A stretch of DNA of 64,000 bases from an uncultured Clostridia bacterium (GTDB lineage Bacteria > Bacillota > Clostridia > TANB77 > CAG-508), in the NCBI GenBank assembly GCA_947167965.1, contig CAMVJW010000001.1:124001-188000 (forward strand), written 5' to 3'. The notes beneath the pieces were generated by a model. It did no database searches, was not told where the DNA came from, and worked only from the letters and a program-made list of their open reading frames with translations. The position numbers and the translations under genes were made by a program. This document shows, piece by piece, positions 37,067 to 48,284 of the stretch; the first letter of the stretch is position 1; the number at the start of each line of letters is the position of its first letter.

Positions 37067-37996
37067 TTATGCTTTATTTGCTGAGCCAAATACATCTTTA
37101 ATTTTGTGAGCAACAGTTTGTTTTATTAATTCTCTTGCTGGAATTAAATATTTACGTGGATCAAATGCAGACGGATCTTCTACAAATACTTTTCTTATTC
37201 CTGCTGTCATTGCTAATCTTAAATCTGTATCAACATTTATTTTTGATACTCCAGAAATAGATGCAGTGTGAAGAATATCATCTGGAACACCTTTTGCTCC
37301 TGGTATATTTCCTCCATATTGATTACATTGTTCAACAAGTGCTGGAATAACTGTTGATGCACCATGTAAAACAATTGGAGTATTTGGTATTCTTTCTTTT
37401 ATTTGTTTTAATATGTCAAATCTTAGTTTTGCTTCTCCCTTAAATTTATATGCTCCGTGGCTTGTACCAATTGCTATAGCTAAAGAATCGCATCCTGTTT
37501 CTTTAACAAATCTTTCAGCATCTGCAGGATCTGTATAAATTGCATCATCAGATGATACATTTACATCATCTTCTATTCCTGCTAGTTTTCCTATTTCAGC
37601 CTCTACCATTACCCCTTTTGAATGAGCATATTCAACAACTTTTTTTGTTAAAGCAGCATTTTCTTCAAAACTATATTTTGATCCATCTATCATTACTGAA
37701 GTAAATCCATTATCTATACACATTTTTGCAGTTTCAAAATCTGGTCCATGATCTAAATGAAGTGCAATTGGTATTTCTGGATGTTCTTCTACAGCTGCTT
37801 CTACCATTTTCATTAAATAATTTATTCTAGCATATTTTATAGCACTTGACGATGCTTGTAAAATTACAGGTGATTTTTGTTCTGCTGCAGCATCAGTAAT
37901 TGCTTGTATTATTTCCATATTATTTACATTAAATGCACCTATTGCAAAATTCTCTTTCATAGATTTTTCAAACATTTCCTTTGTTGTTACTAACAT
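37067..37996 (-). CDS. fba: Fructose-1,6-bisphosphate aldolase, class II
   Basis: 309 residues. Zinc-dependent cleavage of fructose bisphosphate in glycolysis. Zinc ligands and active site: IALHLDHGPDFE, VEAEIGKLAGIEDDV, AIGTSHGAYKFKGEA and IVLHGASTVI; NVDTDLRLAM binds phosphate. ATG follows AAGGAGGA. Confidence 0.96.
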   Translation of the reverse strand: MLVTTKEMFEKSMKENFAIGAFNVNNMEIIQAITDAAAEQKSPVILQASSSAIKYARINYLMKMVEAAVEEHPEIPIALHLDHGPDFETAKMCIDNGFTSVMIDGSKYSFEENAALTKKVVEYAHSKGVMVEAEIGKLAGIEDDVNVSSDDAIYTDPADAERFVKETGCDSLAIAIGTSHGAYKFKGEAKLRFDILKQIKERIPNTPIVLHGASTVIPALVEQCNQYGGNIPGAKGVPDDILHTASISGVSKINVDTDLRLAMTAGIRKVFVEDPSAFDPRKYLIPARELIKQTVAHKIKDVFGSANKA

Positions 37997-38048
37997 ATCT
38001 ATTCCTCCTTAAACTTTTTTCTTTATTCTATTGCTATTTTTTTTATCT

Positions 38049-38106
38049 GTCAAGTAAAAAAGATGCTGAAAATTTTTCATTTTTTTGAAAAATTTCCTGC
38101 ATCTTC
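38049..38106 (-). terminator. Long hairpin, probable terminator of a small upstream gene
   Basis: AAGATGC, AATTTTTCA and their complements TTGAAAAATT and GCATCTT form a long hairpin with T runs on both strands. Confidence 0.6.
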
Positions 38107-38208
38107 TTTATTTTCTTTTTTAAAATTATAGTTTATTTTAATTATTTCCTCATAAATAAAATATGATACTATAGAAAGAATAATACCTATTAAAATTCCA
38201 ATTATCAA
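38077..38208 (-). CDS. Possible 43-residue membrane protein with TTG start
   Basis: The frame starts TTG-ATA-ATT after GAAAGGAAAA and encodes one helix (IIGILIGIILSIVSYFIY) followed by a charged tail (KINYNFKKENKEDAG). Its last codons lie inside the long hairpin at 38049-38106. No similarity is recognised, so this is tentative. Confidence 0.4.
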   Translation of the reverse strand: MIIGILIGIILSIVSYFIYEEIIKINYNFKKENKEDAGNFSKK

Positions 38209-38328
38209 AATATAATTTTCCTTTCATATTATTAATTCAAATAATCAAATTTAATATAATTAATTATTAAATCTATTATTAAACCTCTTTCTATCATTAT
38301 ATTCCAAATTAATTTAAAATGTTCCAAA

Positions 38329-39240
38329 TTACGACATATTAGCTTTTTTAGCAAGTTTAGTTGCATCTTCTAAAGTTTCTGCCGTACATATAAAACCAGC
38401 ATTATGACAAAATCTAGCTGTTTTAACTTCTGTTATATCTTGTAAGTTTTTGTCAATTAAACCTCTCCATGCTTTTGGGAAGCTTTTTCTGTTTTCAAAA
38501 CTACCAATTTCTATCGGCACTGCATACACAGTAAATCCTCCTCTATTAGATGGAAAAATCACATAATTAATATCTTTTGCTTTTATATTATTAGAGCTTA
38601 ATAAAAACTCTTTCCAAGGCATTGATTCTTTTAAATACATAATTCCATCATTTGATTCTTCTATTGCTAAATCTACATATTTTTTAGCTTTCATTTTTGA
38701 AATAGTATCATCTATAAATTCATCAAATACTATTTCTGACAGATTTAATGCTTTTAAAAATTGCTCATCACTATTTTTTTGTTCATTCCATCTTGGATTA
38801 AAAATGCTTATTATATATGCTAAATGGACATTTCTATATTCTGCATCTAGTTTTGGAAGCTGACCATTATCATTAGAATCTATAAATTGTATTAGGTTTT
38901 TATCAATATATTCCCATGTATAATCTGCATCATCTATATCATATTTTTCTAATAGTTTTTTTCCATATTCTTTCCAAATCAGACCGCAAGCTGCATATTT
39001 TATTCCATTACTTCTTTGTCCATTTCCTCCAAATTGGTGGTGATCATATTTGCCATCTCCAATGTCATATACAATTGAACTAGGATATTTTTCTTCTTCA
39101 ACTTTTAATACTCTAATTAACTTTATTTCAGCCATAATTTTAGATAATATTATCGTTGCAAATATTTCATCAGCATGAAATGTTCCAGCATGTGTTATAC
39201 AATTTGCTTCTTCTATGTTTTTTACTATTTTAATATTCAT
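38329..39240 (-). CDS. MYG1-family metal-dependent exonuclease/phosphoesterase (UPF0160)
   Basis: About 303 residues. THAGTFHADEIFATIIL and VYDIGDGKYDHHQFGG are the metal-binding blocks of the MYG1 family, DHH-related enzymes reported to act as 3'-5' RNA exonucleases in eukaryotes. The bacterial role is unclear. The C-terminal half (PKAWRGLIDKNLQDI, CHNAGFICTAETLEDA) is also typical. The open frame reaches 39249, but AAAGGAAG suits the ATG at 39240. Confidence 0.88.
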   Translation of the reverse strand: MNIKIVKNIEEANCITHAGTFHADEIFATIILSKIMAEIKLIRVLKVEEEKYPSSIVYDIGDGKYDHHQFGGNGQRSNGIKYAACGLIWKEYGKKLLEKYDIDDADYTWEYIDKNLIQFIDSNDNGQLPKLDAEYRNVHLAYIISIFNPRWNEQKNSDEQFLKALNLSEIVFDEFIDDTISKMKAKKYVDLAIEESNDGIMYLKESMPWKEFLLSSNNIKAKDINYVIFPSNRGGFTVYAVPIEIGSFENRKSFPKAWRGLIDKNLQDITEVKTARFCHNAGFICTAETLEDATKLAKKANMS

Positions 39241-39257
39241 ATAATACATACTTCCTT

Positions 39258-40226
39258 TTAATTTTTATTTTTATTTTTATTTTTATTCTTTAGAATACAT
39301 AGAACTATAATTATAGCTAATAAAATTAAAATACCTATTCCAACACCTATAATAATTGGTAGATTTTCTTTTGATATTAGTCCTTTATTTTCATTTTCTT
39401 TATTTTCGACTTTTTTATTTTCTTCATTATTAGTTTTGGTATTCTTTTCTAAATATACACATTTTATATTAAATTTTTCTGCATATTTAGCTGCTGCAGA
39501 ATCTTTATAACAATAAACTGTTAGCTCTGGATTATGTTTATCAAATATATAGTCATACCAATCCCCATCCATTTTTTCCACATTATCTAGTATTGTTATT
39601 TTTTTCAAAGAAGTACAATTACTAAAAGCATATACTCCAATTTCTTTTACTGAATTTGGTACAATTATTTCCTCTATTGGCGTAGATCCACATATAAAAT
39701 CTGGTATAATTGTAATTCCTTCTTCAAATTCTATATATTTTAAATTATTACATCCAAGAAAAGGAGATCCTGCTGTTCCCTTATTAATAGTTTTTGGAAT
39801 TTTTATATTTGTTAAAGATGTACAATCTTGAAATGCTTTTTCAGCAATTCTCTCTATACTTCCAAAATCCACTTTTGATAAATTTGTACATCGATTAAAT
39901 GCCCATAGTTCAATTTTTTTTATTGTATCTGGAAATGTTACTCCTGTAATTGAAGTAGCTGATTTAAATCCATCCATACCAATAGATGTTACAGTTTTTC
40001 CATCTATTGTTGATGGAATAGTAATATCTCCTTTTAATTCTTTAGCATTAGTACATTTTAAATCTATTATTTGATTTGAATTATTTAATCTATATTCCCA
40101 ATTTGCAGTTACACCATTTAAATTAGATGTAGAATTAAACTTATCATCAGCATTAACCATAGTAGGCGTTAATAATAAAAAAATACTTATTAAAAAAAAC
40201 ATTATAAAATACTTTACTTTTTTCAT
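39258..40226 (-). CDS. BspA-like leucine-rich-repeat surface protein
   Basis: 322 residues: a cleavable-looking signal peptide (about 1-26), four or five LRR_5/BspA repeats (TSIGMDGFKSATSITGVTFP, IAEKAFQDCTSLTNIKIPKT, EIGVYAFSNCTSLKKITI), a Lys/Glu/Asn linker and a C-terminal transmembrane helix (LPIIIGVGIGILILLAIIIV) ending in a Lys/Asn tail. It is probably displayed on the cell surface, where such proteins bind host or bacterial ligands. ATG follows AGAGAGG. Confidence 0.85.
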   Translation of the reverse strand: MKKVKYFIMFFLISIFLLLTPTMVNADDKFNSTSNLNGVTANWEYRLNNSNQIIDLKCTNAKELKGDITIPSTIDGKTVTSIGMDGFKSATSITGVTFPDTIKKIELWAFNRCTNLSKVDFGSIERIAEKAFQDCTSLTNIKIPKTINKGTAGSPFLGCNNLKYIEFEEGITIIPDFICGSTPIEEIIVPNSVKEIGVYAFSNCTSLKKITILDNVEKMDGDWYDYIFDKHNPELTVYCYKDSAAAKYAEKFNIKCVYLEKNTKTNNEENKKVENKENENKGLISKENLPIIIGVGIGILILLAIIIVLCILKNKNKNKNKN

Positions 40227-40318
40227 TTTCTTACCTCTCTAAATATATTCTTAAATTATAATACTATTATTAAATTTTTTAATAATTATTATTTCCAGTT
40301 AATCAAATATTTTTTGTA

Positions 40319-41972
40319 TTATTTAACCACACATTTTTTTCCTCTAAATGCTATGCTGTATGTTATTATTTTTTCTACTTTATCTAACTCTAATTCTTTA
40401 TAATACTCTTTTTCTATTATTTGTTTTTTTCCATCAAGTGCTTTTTGTTCTATATTTTCATCTTCTTTTGCTAGTTTAAATTCAACTACTATTCCGAAGT
40501 TTTCTATCTATTCTTTCTATTGCTATGTCAAATCTTCCATCTCCTGCTTCTCTATTCGATTTTACAATATAATTTCTGTTCATAAAATATACAAATAATC
40601 CTAACATATATCCATGATAGAAGTTCTCGTGTTCATCCATAAATGACATACTCTGTAAGGCTTTATTTAGTATTATCTCTATTTTTTCCTTATTTTCATC
40701 GACAACATATTTTGATAGTTGATACAAATCATTACTAGCTATATTGGCACTTTCTGCTGTCCATTTCACTATTATATTTGTATAAACAGTTCTTACTTCT
40801 GCATTTGGAATTCTTACCTTTATATATCCACCCATTTCTAACCCAGATTTATCTGATATTGTTAAATAACCAGAAAATAGTAAAAAATTCCCAATAATAT
40901 TTTGTGCATCATTAGTTTGTATTTCATTTAAATCTAAAAAGGTTACTTTTTCATTATATTGGATTTCTACGCTTTTGCCTAATGTCAACTTTTCTATCAT
41001 ATTTGCTGTCTGTCCTCTAGTTTTTTCAAATAGTTCTCTTAATAGTTCATCTGAGCTTGTATTTACCCAATATGGCAACAACATTCCAGATTCTATATAA
41101 TTTAAAATGCTCCAAGGATTATATATTTCTTGGTTTCCAAATATATAGCCATCATACATTCTTTTTACTTCATGAGTTAATTTTAAATTAAAATGTTCTA
41201 AAATTGCTTTTGTTTCTTCCTCTGTAAATCCAAAATATTCGTTATAATAATTATCTACAGCTGTATAAACTTTTACATTATTTAAATCACTAAATATACT
41301 TTCTTTACTTACCCTTAATACACCTGTCATTACTGAAAATATAACACTATCATTTGTTTTTAATGTGTTTCCAAATAAATTTTTTATAAAACTTATTACT
41401 TCACCATAAAAACCTTTATTATACCCACATTGTATTGGAACATCATATTCGTCTATTAGTAATACTACTTTTTCGCCAAAGTATCTTTCTAAAAATTGAG
41501 ATAACATTTTTATTGATAATTCGTATTCTTCTTGATTTGATTGTTTTTTTAATATTTTATCATAAAATTCTTTTTCACTTTCTTTTAAGGTATTATAAAT
41601 AAAATCTTTGTTACTGTATAAATTTCTTACTTCTTCTTTAAAAGTTCCATACATTTTTTCCCAATTATCAGACTTTAAACTCTTAAAATTTAGCTTAATA
41701 ACTGGAAATTTTCCTTGTTCATTTTTTATTTTAGATTTACTTACATATAATCCTTTAAAAAGCCTTTTATTTGTTTCTTTTTTTTCTACATTAAAAAATT
41801 CATCTATTGTTGAAATCATTAGACTTTTTCCAAATCTTCTTGGTCTTGGAAATAGTGCTATATATGTTCCTCTTTCTCTCATCTCTTCTAGCATTTTTGT
41901 TTTATCTACATAATAGAAATCTCCTTCTATTATGTCTTTAAAATTATCTCTTCCTATTGGTAACTTTTTCAC
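40319..41972 (-). CDS. AAA-ATPase-like / PD-(D/E)XK nuclease-like protein (requires +1 frameshift at CGG)
   Basis: The full product would be 550 residues. It opens LPIGRDNFKDIIEGDFYYVD with the AAA-ATPase_like signature PRPRRFGKSLMISTI and VVLLIDEYDVPI. The C-terminal part is a PD-(D/E)XK fold: AGDGRFDIAI supplies the Asp. The frame breaks at CGG (40496-40494, codon 493) after DRKL; skipping the C gives GIVVEFKLAKED, the E-x-K half of the nuclease site, and runs to 40319 (ending FRGKKCVVK). Without the shift the product lacks that half. The family is abundant in gut Bacteroidetes and Clostridia; its role is unknown. The start is a GTG after AAGGAGG. Confidence 0.88.
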
Positions 41973-42018
41973 TAAATTTACCTCCTTTTCAAGATATTTC
42001 CATTTTACTATAAATCAA

Positions 42019-42053
42019 AAAAAAATACAAGACAATAATTGTCCTGTATTTTT
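42019..42053 (-). terminator. Terminator of the ileS transcription unit
   Basis: AAAAATACAGGACAAT and its inverted copy form a near-perfect hairpin with T runs, beyond the 3' end of the gene at 42197. Confidence 0.8.
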
Positions 42054-42196
42054 GGACCAAATCCTTTTTTAAAAAAACACAAACTAAATTCATAATTTAG
42101 ATGATTTTTATATTTATATTCATATAATCATCTATTTTTCGTGTTCATTATCACCGTTCAGAGTTATCTTTACTACTGTTGGGACTGTCAAAAGCT

Positions 42197-42812
42197 TTAT
42201 TTTTTTATATCATCTGGAACTCCATGTGTTAGATAATATCTTAATGTAACTCCGTTTATTAGGTAAAATATTTTTTTGTACATTATAATCACCAACACTA
42301 ATTTCTTTTATTAGTTCAAATTTAAATAATTCAACAAATAGTTCTTTTTTCATAATAATATTTGATGTAAAATCATAAATAAACAATTCTCCATTTTCTT
42401 CTGTTTCAATAACTGTATGAAGAAATTTTCCATTGTCAACATAATAATACCCTGTTAAAAAGCTTTTTGAAAATTTAACAATTCCAGCTAATTCAGCAGA
42501 TGAACTTTGACACTCATTGCAACGTATAGGTGTATTAAGTATTATTCTTAATAATAGATCATCTATAACAGAAGATATTTTTTTAAACTCTATTATTCTT
42601 TTTCCATCATTATAAACATATACTTGTCTTTTTCGATCAAAAGATAAATTTTGAAAATTAACCCCATATCTAAACATATTTATAATTCTACTAATCCCAC
42701 CTAATGTAGCAACTTTTATAGTATTAATAATAAAATTGTTTTCCTTAGAATTCCTTTTGCTTTCTTCTAGGATAGACTCATCAGGAAATTTTTCATCAAA
42801 TATTGAACTCAT
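42197..42812 (-). CDS. Protein with possible Cys-His-Asp (transglutaminase-like) triad (requires +1 frameshift at CGG)
   Basis: The full product would be 204 residues. CNECQSSSAELAG, FLHTVIETEENG and FIYDFTSNIIMKKE are spaced like the Cys, His and Asp of transglutaminase-like folds. The zero frame meets CGG at codon 187 (42254-42252) after ILPNK and continues for about 14 codons. Skipping the C gives GVTLRYYLTHGVPDDIKK to a stop at 42197, a more plausible end. This is the weakest of the six sites because I do not know the family. ATG follows GGGAGTAA. It lies 20 bases downstream of ileS. Confidence 0.6.
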
Positions 42813-42831
42813 TCAATTATTACTCCCATCT

Positions 42832-45800
42832 TTATACAACTTCCGCAAACATTTTCAGAGTTTCTCCATTTATTGAAACATCTTGATATTCTTTATTTGG
42901 TTCGTTATAATAAACATTTTTAGATAATGTATCATGTTTAATTGTATCTTCAAACTTTTTAACAATACTTTCTAGCATTTCATTTCCAGAAACATATAAG
43001 TTAATATTATCCATTACTTCGAATCCACTGTCTTTTCTCATATTTTGAACTTTAGATAATATTTCTCTTAAATATCCTTCTTCTCTTAATTCTGGAGTAA
43101 TTTCTGTTTCTATAACAACACCAATTTCTCCATTTCCGCTAAATGCAAATCCATCTTTTCCTTGCATTGTTACAAGTAAGTTCTCACTTGAAAGTTCTAT
43201 TTGTTCATCATCTATTTCTATGTATTCTCTTCCTCCACCTTGAACTTTAGTCGCTAATTCCATTTGATTAAATTTTGCTATTTTTTCTTTAATTTTAGGA
43301 ATTAATTTACCAAATTCACGTCCAAGAACAGGTAAATTTGGTTTAATTTCAAAAGATACATATTCCTTCATATCTGCACCAAATTCAACTTTCTTTACAT
43401 TTAATTCATCTTTAACAATATCTGAATAATATTCTGGCAAATCTTTTACAGATATACGCATCTCAGAAAGTGGTTGTCTATTTTTAATATTTACTGAATT
43501 TCTTGCGCTTCTTCCAAGTTTAACTATCAAATATGCTAAATCCATTTCTTTTTCAAGGTTTTTATCAACTTTTGATTCATCATATTCTGGCCATAAGCAT
43601 AAATGAACACTTTCTTCTGCATCTTTATCTAGATTTACAACTAAGTTTTGATAAATTTCTTCTGTCATAAATGGTACAAATGGTGCTGCAACTTTTATTA
43701 GTTTTGTAAGTACTTCATATAAAGTAACATACGCACCTATTTTATCATCAGTAAGTTCTGTACCCCAGAATCTTTCTCTATTTCTTCTTACATACCAATT
43801 TGATAAACTATCTGTAAATTCTTCTATTTGAATTGCTGCACTTGTTATATCATATTTATCAATTTTTTCATCAACTTCTTTTATTAATGTATTTAATTTT
43901 GAAATAATCCATCTATCCATTATATTATTTGATACAAAGTTTTTGTATTCTAATGGATTAAACTTATCAATTTCAGCATATAAAACATAGAAAGAATATA
44001 CATTCCAAAGTGTTGCTAAAAATCCTCTTTGAGTTTCTTGAACACTCTTAATTCCAAGACGTTTAGGAAGCCAAGGAGCTGCAGCTGTATAAAAATGCCA
44101 TCTAGTTGCATCTGCTCCAACAGTTTCTAATAAAACAAGTGGATCTACACCATTTTTCTTAGATTTAGACATTTTTTGGCCCTTTTCATCTAAAACATGA
44201 CCTAAAACTATACAGTTTTCAAATGGTGTTTTTCCAAATAAAGCAGTTCCTAATGCAGTTAATGTATAGAACCATCCTCTTGTTTGGTCAACAGCTTCTG
44301 ATATAAATCCTGCTGGGAATTGTTTTTCAAATTCCTCTTTATTTTCAAATGGATAATGATGTTGTGCATAAGGCATAGAACCTGAATCAAACCAACAATC
44401 TATAACTTCTTTAAATCTTGTCATTTCATTTCCGCATTTTGAACATTTTAAATGAACATCATCAATATATGGTTTATGTAATTCTATATCTTCTGGGCAA
44501 TCTACTGCTTTTTCTTTTAGTTCTTCTATTGATCCAATACATTCTAAATGTCCACAATCACATTTCCAAACTGGAAGTGGTGTTCCCCAGTATCTATCTC
44601 TTGAGATTCCCCAATCTATAACATTTTCTAGGAATTTACCAAATCTACCTGTACGAATTGTATCTGGATACCATCCAACTTTATTATTGTTATCTACAAG
44701 CTCATTTCTTAATGCTGACATTTTTACAAACCAGCTCTCTTTTGGATAATATAAAAGTGGTGTATCACATCTCCAACAATGTGGATATGAGTGCATATGT
44801 TTTTCTTTGCTAAATAACTTGTTATTATCTGCAAGCCACTTACAGATATCTTCATTACAATCTCTAACAAATCTACCTGCCCATGGTTCTACTTCTGGCA
44901 CAAATTTACCAGCTTTATCTACTAAATTTACAAATGCTATATCATTTTGTTTACAAACTAAGCTATCATCCTCACCATAAGCTGGCGCTAAATGAACTAT
45001 CCCTGTACCATCTTCTAATGTAACATAATCTCCGTGAAGTACTACAAATGCTTTTCCTTCAGGATTGCAGAAAGGCATTAATTGTTCATATTTTGTTCCA
45101 AGTAGTTCTTCCCCTTTAAACTCTTTTACTAATTCATATTCCTTTTCTTTTAGAACTGTTGGTGCTAAATCTTTTGCTAAAATATAATTTTCAAATTTTG
45201 GTTCTTCTTCTGTTCCAACATTTACTTTAAATTCTGCATAAGTATATGATTTATTAACACATAGTGCTAAATTTGATGGAAGTGTCCAAGGTGTTGTTGT
45301 CCAAGCTAAAATATATGTATTTTCTTTATCTAAAACTTTGAATTTTGCAATACAAGTTAAGTCTTTAACATCTTTATATCCCTGAGCAACTTCATGTGAT
45401 GAAAGGGCTGTTCCACATCTTGGGCAATATGGCATTACTTTATGTCCTTCATATAATAATCCTTTTTTCCAAAGTTCTTTTAGAGCCCACCAAACTGATT
45501 CAATATAGTTATTATGGTATGTAACATATGGATTTTCCATATCTAACCAAAAACCAACTTTGTTGGTCATTTTTTCCCATTCGCCTACATATTTAAATAC
45601 ACTTTCTTTACACTCTTTTACGAATTTTTCAACACCATATTCTTCAATTTGTTCTTTTCCTGAGATACCAAGCTTTTTCTCAATTTCTAGTTCAACAGGA
45701 AGTCCATGTGTGTCCCATCCAGCTTTACGAGGAACATAGTATCCTTTCATAACTTTATATCTTGGAATTATATCTTTCATAACTCTTGTTTCTACATGTC

Positions 45801-45969
45801 CTACATGTGGCATTCCATTTGCTGTTGGTGGTCCATCATAAAATACAAAATACTTCTTTCCTTTGTTCATATCAAAGTTTTTCTTTATAATGTCTTTTTC
45901 TTTCCACAAATCGTTTACTTTTTGTTCCATACCAACATAACCTTCTGGTAGTTCAACTTTTTTGTACAT
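42832..45969 (-). CDS. ileS: Isoleucyl-tRNA synthetase
   Basis: 1045 residues, the long, eukaryote-like class of IleRS often found with mupirocin resistance. The HIGH motif is in [17 protein letters not shown] and the KMSKS motif in [14 protein letters not shown]. Zinc-like Cys pairs ([16 protein letters not shown]) and the editing-domain [11 protein letters not shown] are present. It attaches Ile to tRNA-Ile. A T-box leader directly upstream controls it. ATG follows AAGGAGGA. Confidence 0.96.
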   Translation of the reverse strand: MYKKVELPEGYVGMEQKVNDLWKEKDIIKKNFDMNKGKKYFVFYDGPPTANGMPHVGHVETRVMKDIIPRYKVMKGYYVPRKAGWDTHGLPVELEIEKKLGISGKEQIEEYGVEKFVKECKESVFKYVGEWEKMTNKVGFWLDMENPYVTYHNNYIESVWWALKELWKKGLLYEGHKVMPYCPRCGTALSSHEVAQGYKDVKDLTCIAKFKVLDKENTYILAWTTTPWTLPSNLALCVNKSYTYAEFKVNVGTEEEPKFENYILAKDLAPTVLKEKEYELVKEFKGEELLGTKYEQLMPFCNPEGKAFVVLHGDYVTLEDGTGIVHLAPAYGEDDSLVCKQNDIAFVNLVDKAGKFVPEVEPWAGRFVRDCNEDICKWLADNNKLFSKEKHMHSYPHCWRCDTPLLYYPKESWFVKMSALRNELVDNNNKVGWYPDTIRTGRFGKFLENVIDWGISRDRYWGTPLPVWKCDCGHLECIGSIEELKEKAVDCPEDIELHKPYIDDVHLKCSKCGNEMTRFKEVIDCWFDSGSMPYAQHHYPFENKEEFEKQFPAGFISEAVDQTRGWFYTLTALGTALFGKTPFENCIVLGHVLDEKGQKMSKSKKNGVDPLVLLETVGADATRWHFYTAAAPWLPKRLGIKSVQETQRGFLATLWNVYSFYVLYAEIDKFNPLEYKNFVSNNIMDRWIISKLNTLIKEVDEKIDKYDITSAAIQIEEFTDSLSNWYVRRNRERFWGTELTDDKIGAYVTLYEVLTKLIKVAAPFVPFMTEEIYQNLVVNLDKDAEESVHLCLWPEYDESKVDKNLEKEMDLAYLIVKLGRSARNSVNIKNRQPLSEMRISVKDLPEYYSDIVKDELNVKKVEFGADMKEYVSFEIKPNLPVLGREFGKLIPKIKEKIAKFNQMELATKVQGGGREYIEIDDEQIELSSENLLVTMQGKDGFAFSGNGEIGVVIETEITPELREEGYLREILSKVQNMRKDSGFEVMDNINLYVSGNEMLESIVKKFEDTIKHDTLSKNVYYNEPNKEYQDVSINGETLKMFAEVV

Positions 45970-45974
45970 AAATT

Positions 45975-46230
45975 AATTCCTCCTTCAAAAAAAGCAAGTC
46001 ATGTCCTTGTTTTAGGACGAAATGACTTGCTTGGTCTTCCGCGGTACCACCTAAATTAGTAACCATTAATTACTCACTTAATTTGCATTTAACGCATAGC
46101 TTACGACAAAACTTAATTATAATACTTATGTTCAGTCTTGCAACATATAAGGTGATAATAAATAATTTTTACTTGCTCTAATTTCAGCATATATAGAGCT
46201 CTCTGAAAGATATTACATTATTTACCTTGT
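45975..46230 (-). promoter_or_regulatory. T-box riboswitch upstream of ileS
   Basis: The minus-strand leader contains the T-box core GGTGGTACCGCGG about 70 bases before ileS, followed by a terminator hairpin (AAGCAAGTCATTTCGTCC with GGACATGACTTGCTT, then T run). A stem I region with AGAGAG and GCTGAAA elements lies upstream. Uncharged tRNA-Ile would stabilise the antiterminator and turn on ileS. The specifier codon could not be placed with certainty. Confidence 0.9.
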
Positions 46231-46265
46231 CCTTAATTATAGTTTTTAGTTTTTAATTGATAAAT

Positions 46266-46294
46266 ATCATATCATATATTTCATTTAATTACAA
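46266..46294 (-). promoter_or_regulatory. Promoter of the T-box/ileS unit
   Basis: On the minus strand TTGTAA (46294-46289), 17 bases, TATGAT (46271-46266), just upstream of the T-box leader. Confidence 0.6.
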
Positions 46295-46350
46295 GCTTTT
46301 TTTCTATTTTGTTACAAAATTTATGTCAACAATGTTTACAGATACTAATA

Positions 46351-46935
46351 TTATTTTTTATTTAATAATAGCTTGTTCCTTGTTTCTAGCATTATTGGAT
46401 TAATTAAGCTATTTAATTTAACTAATCTATTTAAATTAAAATTTATAATCTGAATTATTGTTTCATCCATATCTTTTTTTACAAGTTCTCTCCATTTAAT
46501 AAGTTCCTCTGGTTTACTTCTTGTTTCTTCTAGCATATCTGATACATATATTATTTTTTCAAACATATTCATATCAGGATTAGAAAATGTATGAAATGTA
46601 ATAGCTCTTTGTATTTGTTCATTAAACCCATATTTTTCTTTTACTAGAATTGAACCTATTTTTCCATGTAGTAAATTAGGAATATTTTTAGTTACATCAT
46701 CAAGTTTTATGTTATTCTCTTTTGCAATTTTAAGAGTTTCTTCATCTGGAAGCTCTTTTGCTATATCATGTGTTAATGCGGCTAAAGCAATTGAATCTAT
46801 ATCTTCCTCATAAATTTTTGCAAGTTCAATTGCTTTTTCCATAACTGCAATAGAATGATTATATCTCTCTTCGGATAGAATCTTTTTAAGCTCTTTTTTT
46901 ATTTTTTCTATTAATTCTAAAGTTTCTTTTTTCAA
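46351..46935 (-). CDS. yqeK: HD-domain hydrolase YqeK-like (diadenosine tetraphosphatase type)
   Basis: 194 residues. HSIAVMEKAIELA, the HD pair ALTHDIAKELP, HGKIGSILVKEKYG and YVSDMLEETR follow the YqeK pattern, which in Bacillus-type proteins cleaves Ap4A symmetrically. Usual yqeK neighbours (nadD, rsfS) are absent. The start is a TTG after AAGGGTG. Confidence 0.85.
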   Translation of the reverse strand: MKKETLELIEKIKKELKKILSEERYNHSIAVMEKAIELAKIYEEDIDSIALAALTHDIAKELPDEETLKIAKENNIKLDDVTKNIPNLLHGKIGSILVKEKYGFNEQIQRAITFHTFSNPDMNMFEKIIYVSDMLEETRSKPEELIKWRELVKKDMDETIIQIINFNLNRLVKLNSLINPIMLETRNKLLLNKK

Positions 46936-47072
46936 AATAATTCACCCTTTTTATATTATTTTCTTAAAATATTAATATTAACTTTTGCTATTTATTTATT
47001 AAATTTATCTGCTACACTTTCTATATTTAGTTCATTCATACTATTCCCATTTTATTTAACTAATTTTAAATT

Positions 47073-47107
47073 AAGGACGTATATTATACTTTCTATACGT
47101 CCTTTTT
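47073..47107 (-). terminator. Terminator after recA
   Basis: AAGGACGTATA and TATACGTCCTT form a hairpin roughly 30 bases past the recA stop on the minus strand. Confidence 0.8.
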
Positions 47108-47135
47108 AATATAAAAAACAAAAATATATGCTATT

Positions 47136-48188
47136 TTATTCTTCTGAATCTTCATTTTCTTCTTTATGTGTCTCTTCCCCTAAACTTTGTTCAAATGCTT
47201 TTTCAAAGTTTTCTCTTACTTTTTTCTCAACTTCTTCCATAACAGCTGGATTATCCATTAAATATTTTTTAACATTGTCCCTTCCTTGGCATAATCTTTC
47301 GCCTTTGTAGCTAAACCAAGAACCACTTTTTACAATTATGTCTAAGTTAACAGCCATATCAACAATATTTCCTATTTTTGATATTCCTTCACTATAGATT
47401 AAATCAAATTCAGCCTCTCTAAATGGTGGTGCAACCTTATTTTTTACAACTTTAACTCTAACTCTATGTCCTTGTACTTCTCCATTTTGTTTAATTTGTT
47501 CTATTTTTCTAATATCTAATCTAACAGATGAATAAAATTTAAGTGCACGTCCACCTGTTGTGGTTTCTGGATTTCCAAACATTACTCCTATTTTTTCTCT
47601 TAATTGATTTATAAAAATTAGAACTGTTTTAGATTTATTAATTGCACCAGTAAGTTTTCTCAATGCTTGTGACATAAGTCTTGCTTGTAATCCCATATGA
47701 GAGTCACCCATGTCTCCATCTATTTCTGCTTTTGGAACTAAAGCTGCAACTGAGTCTACAACTATTACATCTAGTGCTCCACTTCTAACTAAACTTTCTG
47801 TTATTTCTAATGCTTGTTCCCCTGTATCTGGTTGTGATACTATTAAGTTATCAATATCTACTCCTAATTTTCTAGCATGTGTTGGATCTAAAGCATGTTC
47901 TGCATCAATGAAAGCTGCTTCTCCTCCTAATTTTTGAGCTTCTGAAATAACTGAAAGAGCAAGAGTTGTTTTTCCAGATGATTCTGGCCCATATATTTCT
48001 ATAATTCTTCCTCTAGGTAATCCTCCAACCCCTAAAGCTACATCTAAACTTAAAGCTCCTGTTGGAACTACATCTATTTCCATTGTTTTATAGTCTCCAA
48101 GTCTCATTACTGATCCTTTACCAAATTGCTTTTCTATTTGACTTAATGCAACATCTAAAGCTTTCTTTCTTTCTGCGTTTTCTGACAT
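47136..48188 (-). CDS. recA: Recombinase RecA
   Basis: 350 residues. Walker [52 protein letters not shown] and the loop L2 region [21 protein letters not shown] are all standard. The C-terminus is acidic ([10 protein letters not shown]). Drives homologous recombination and the SOS response. ATG follows AAGGAGGAT. No LexA-type box was recognised in its leader. Confidence 0.98.
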   Translation of the reverse strand: MSENAERKKALDVALSQIEKQFGKGSVMRLGDYKTMEIDVVPTGALSLDVALGVGGLPRGRIIEIYGPESSGKTTLALSVISEAQKLGGEAAFIDAEHALDPTHARKLGVDIDNLIVSQPDTGEQALEITESLVRSGALDVIVVDSVAALVPKAEIDGDMGDSHMGLQARLMSQALRKLTGAINKSKTVLIFINQLREKIGVMFGNPETTTGGRALKFYSSVRLDIRKIEQIKQNGEVQGHRVRVKVVKNKVAPPFREAEFDLIYSEGISKIGNIVDMAVNLDIIVKSGSWFSYKGERLCQGRDNVKKYLMDNPAVMEEVEKKVRENFEKAFEQSLGEETHKEENEDSEE

Positions 48189-48284
48189 TTAATTATCCTC
48201 CTTAAATAATATAAACTTTTGTTTGTGTATATAATATAAAACAAACATTTTTTTGTCAATACTTTTTTTAAAAATTTTTTATTT

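Noticed and set aside
42095..42137. Inverted repeat TAGATGATT/AATCATCTA
   Set aside because: Without a T run on either strand and close to the better terminator at 42019-42053; no clear role.
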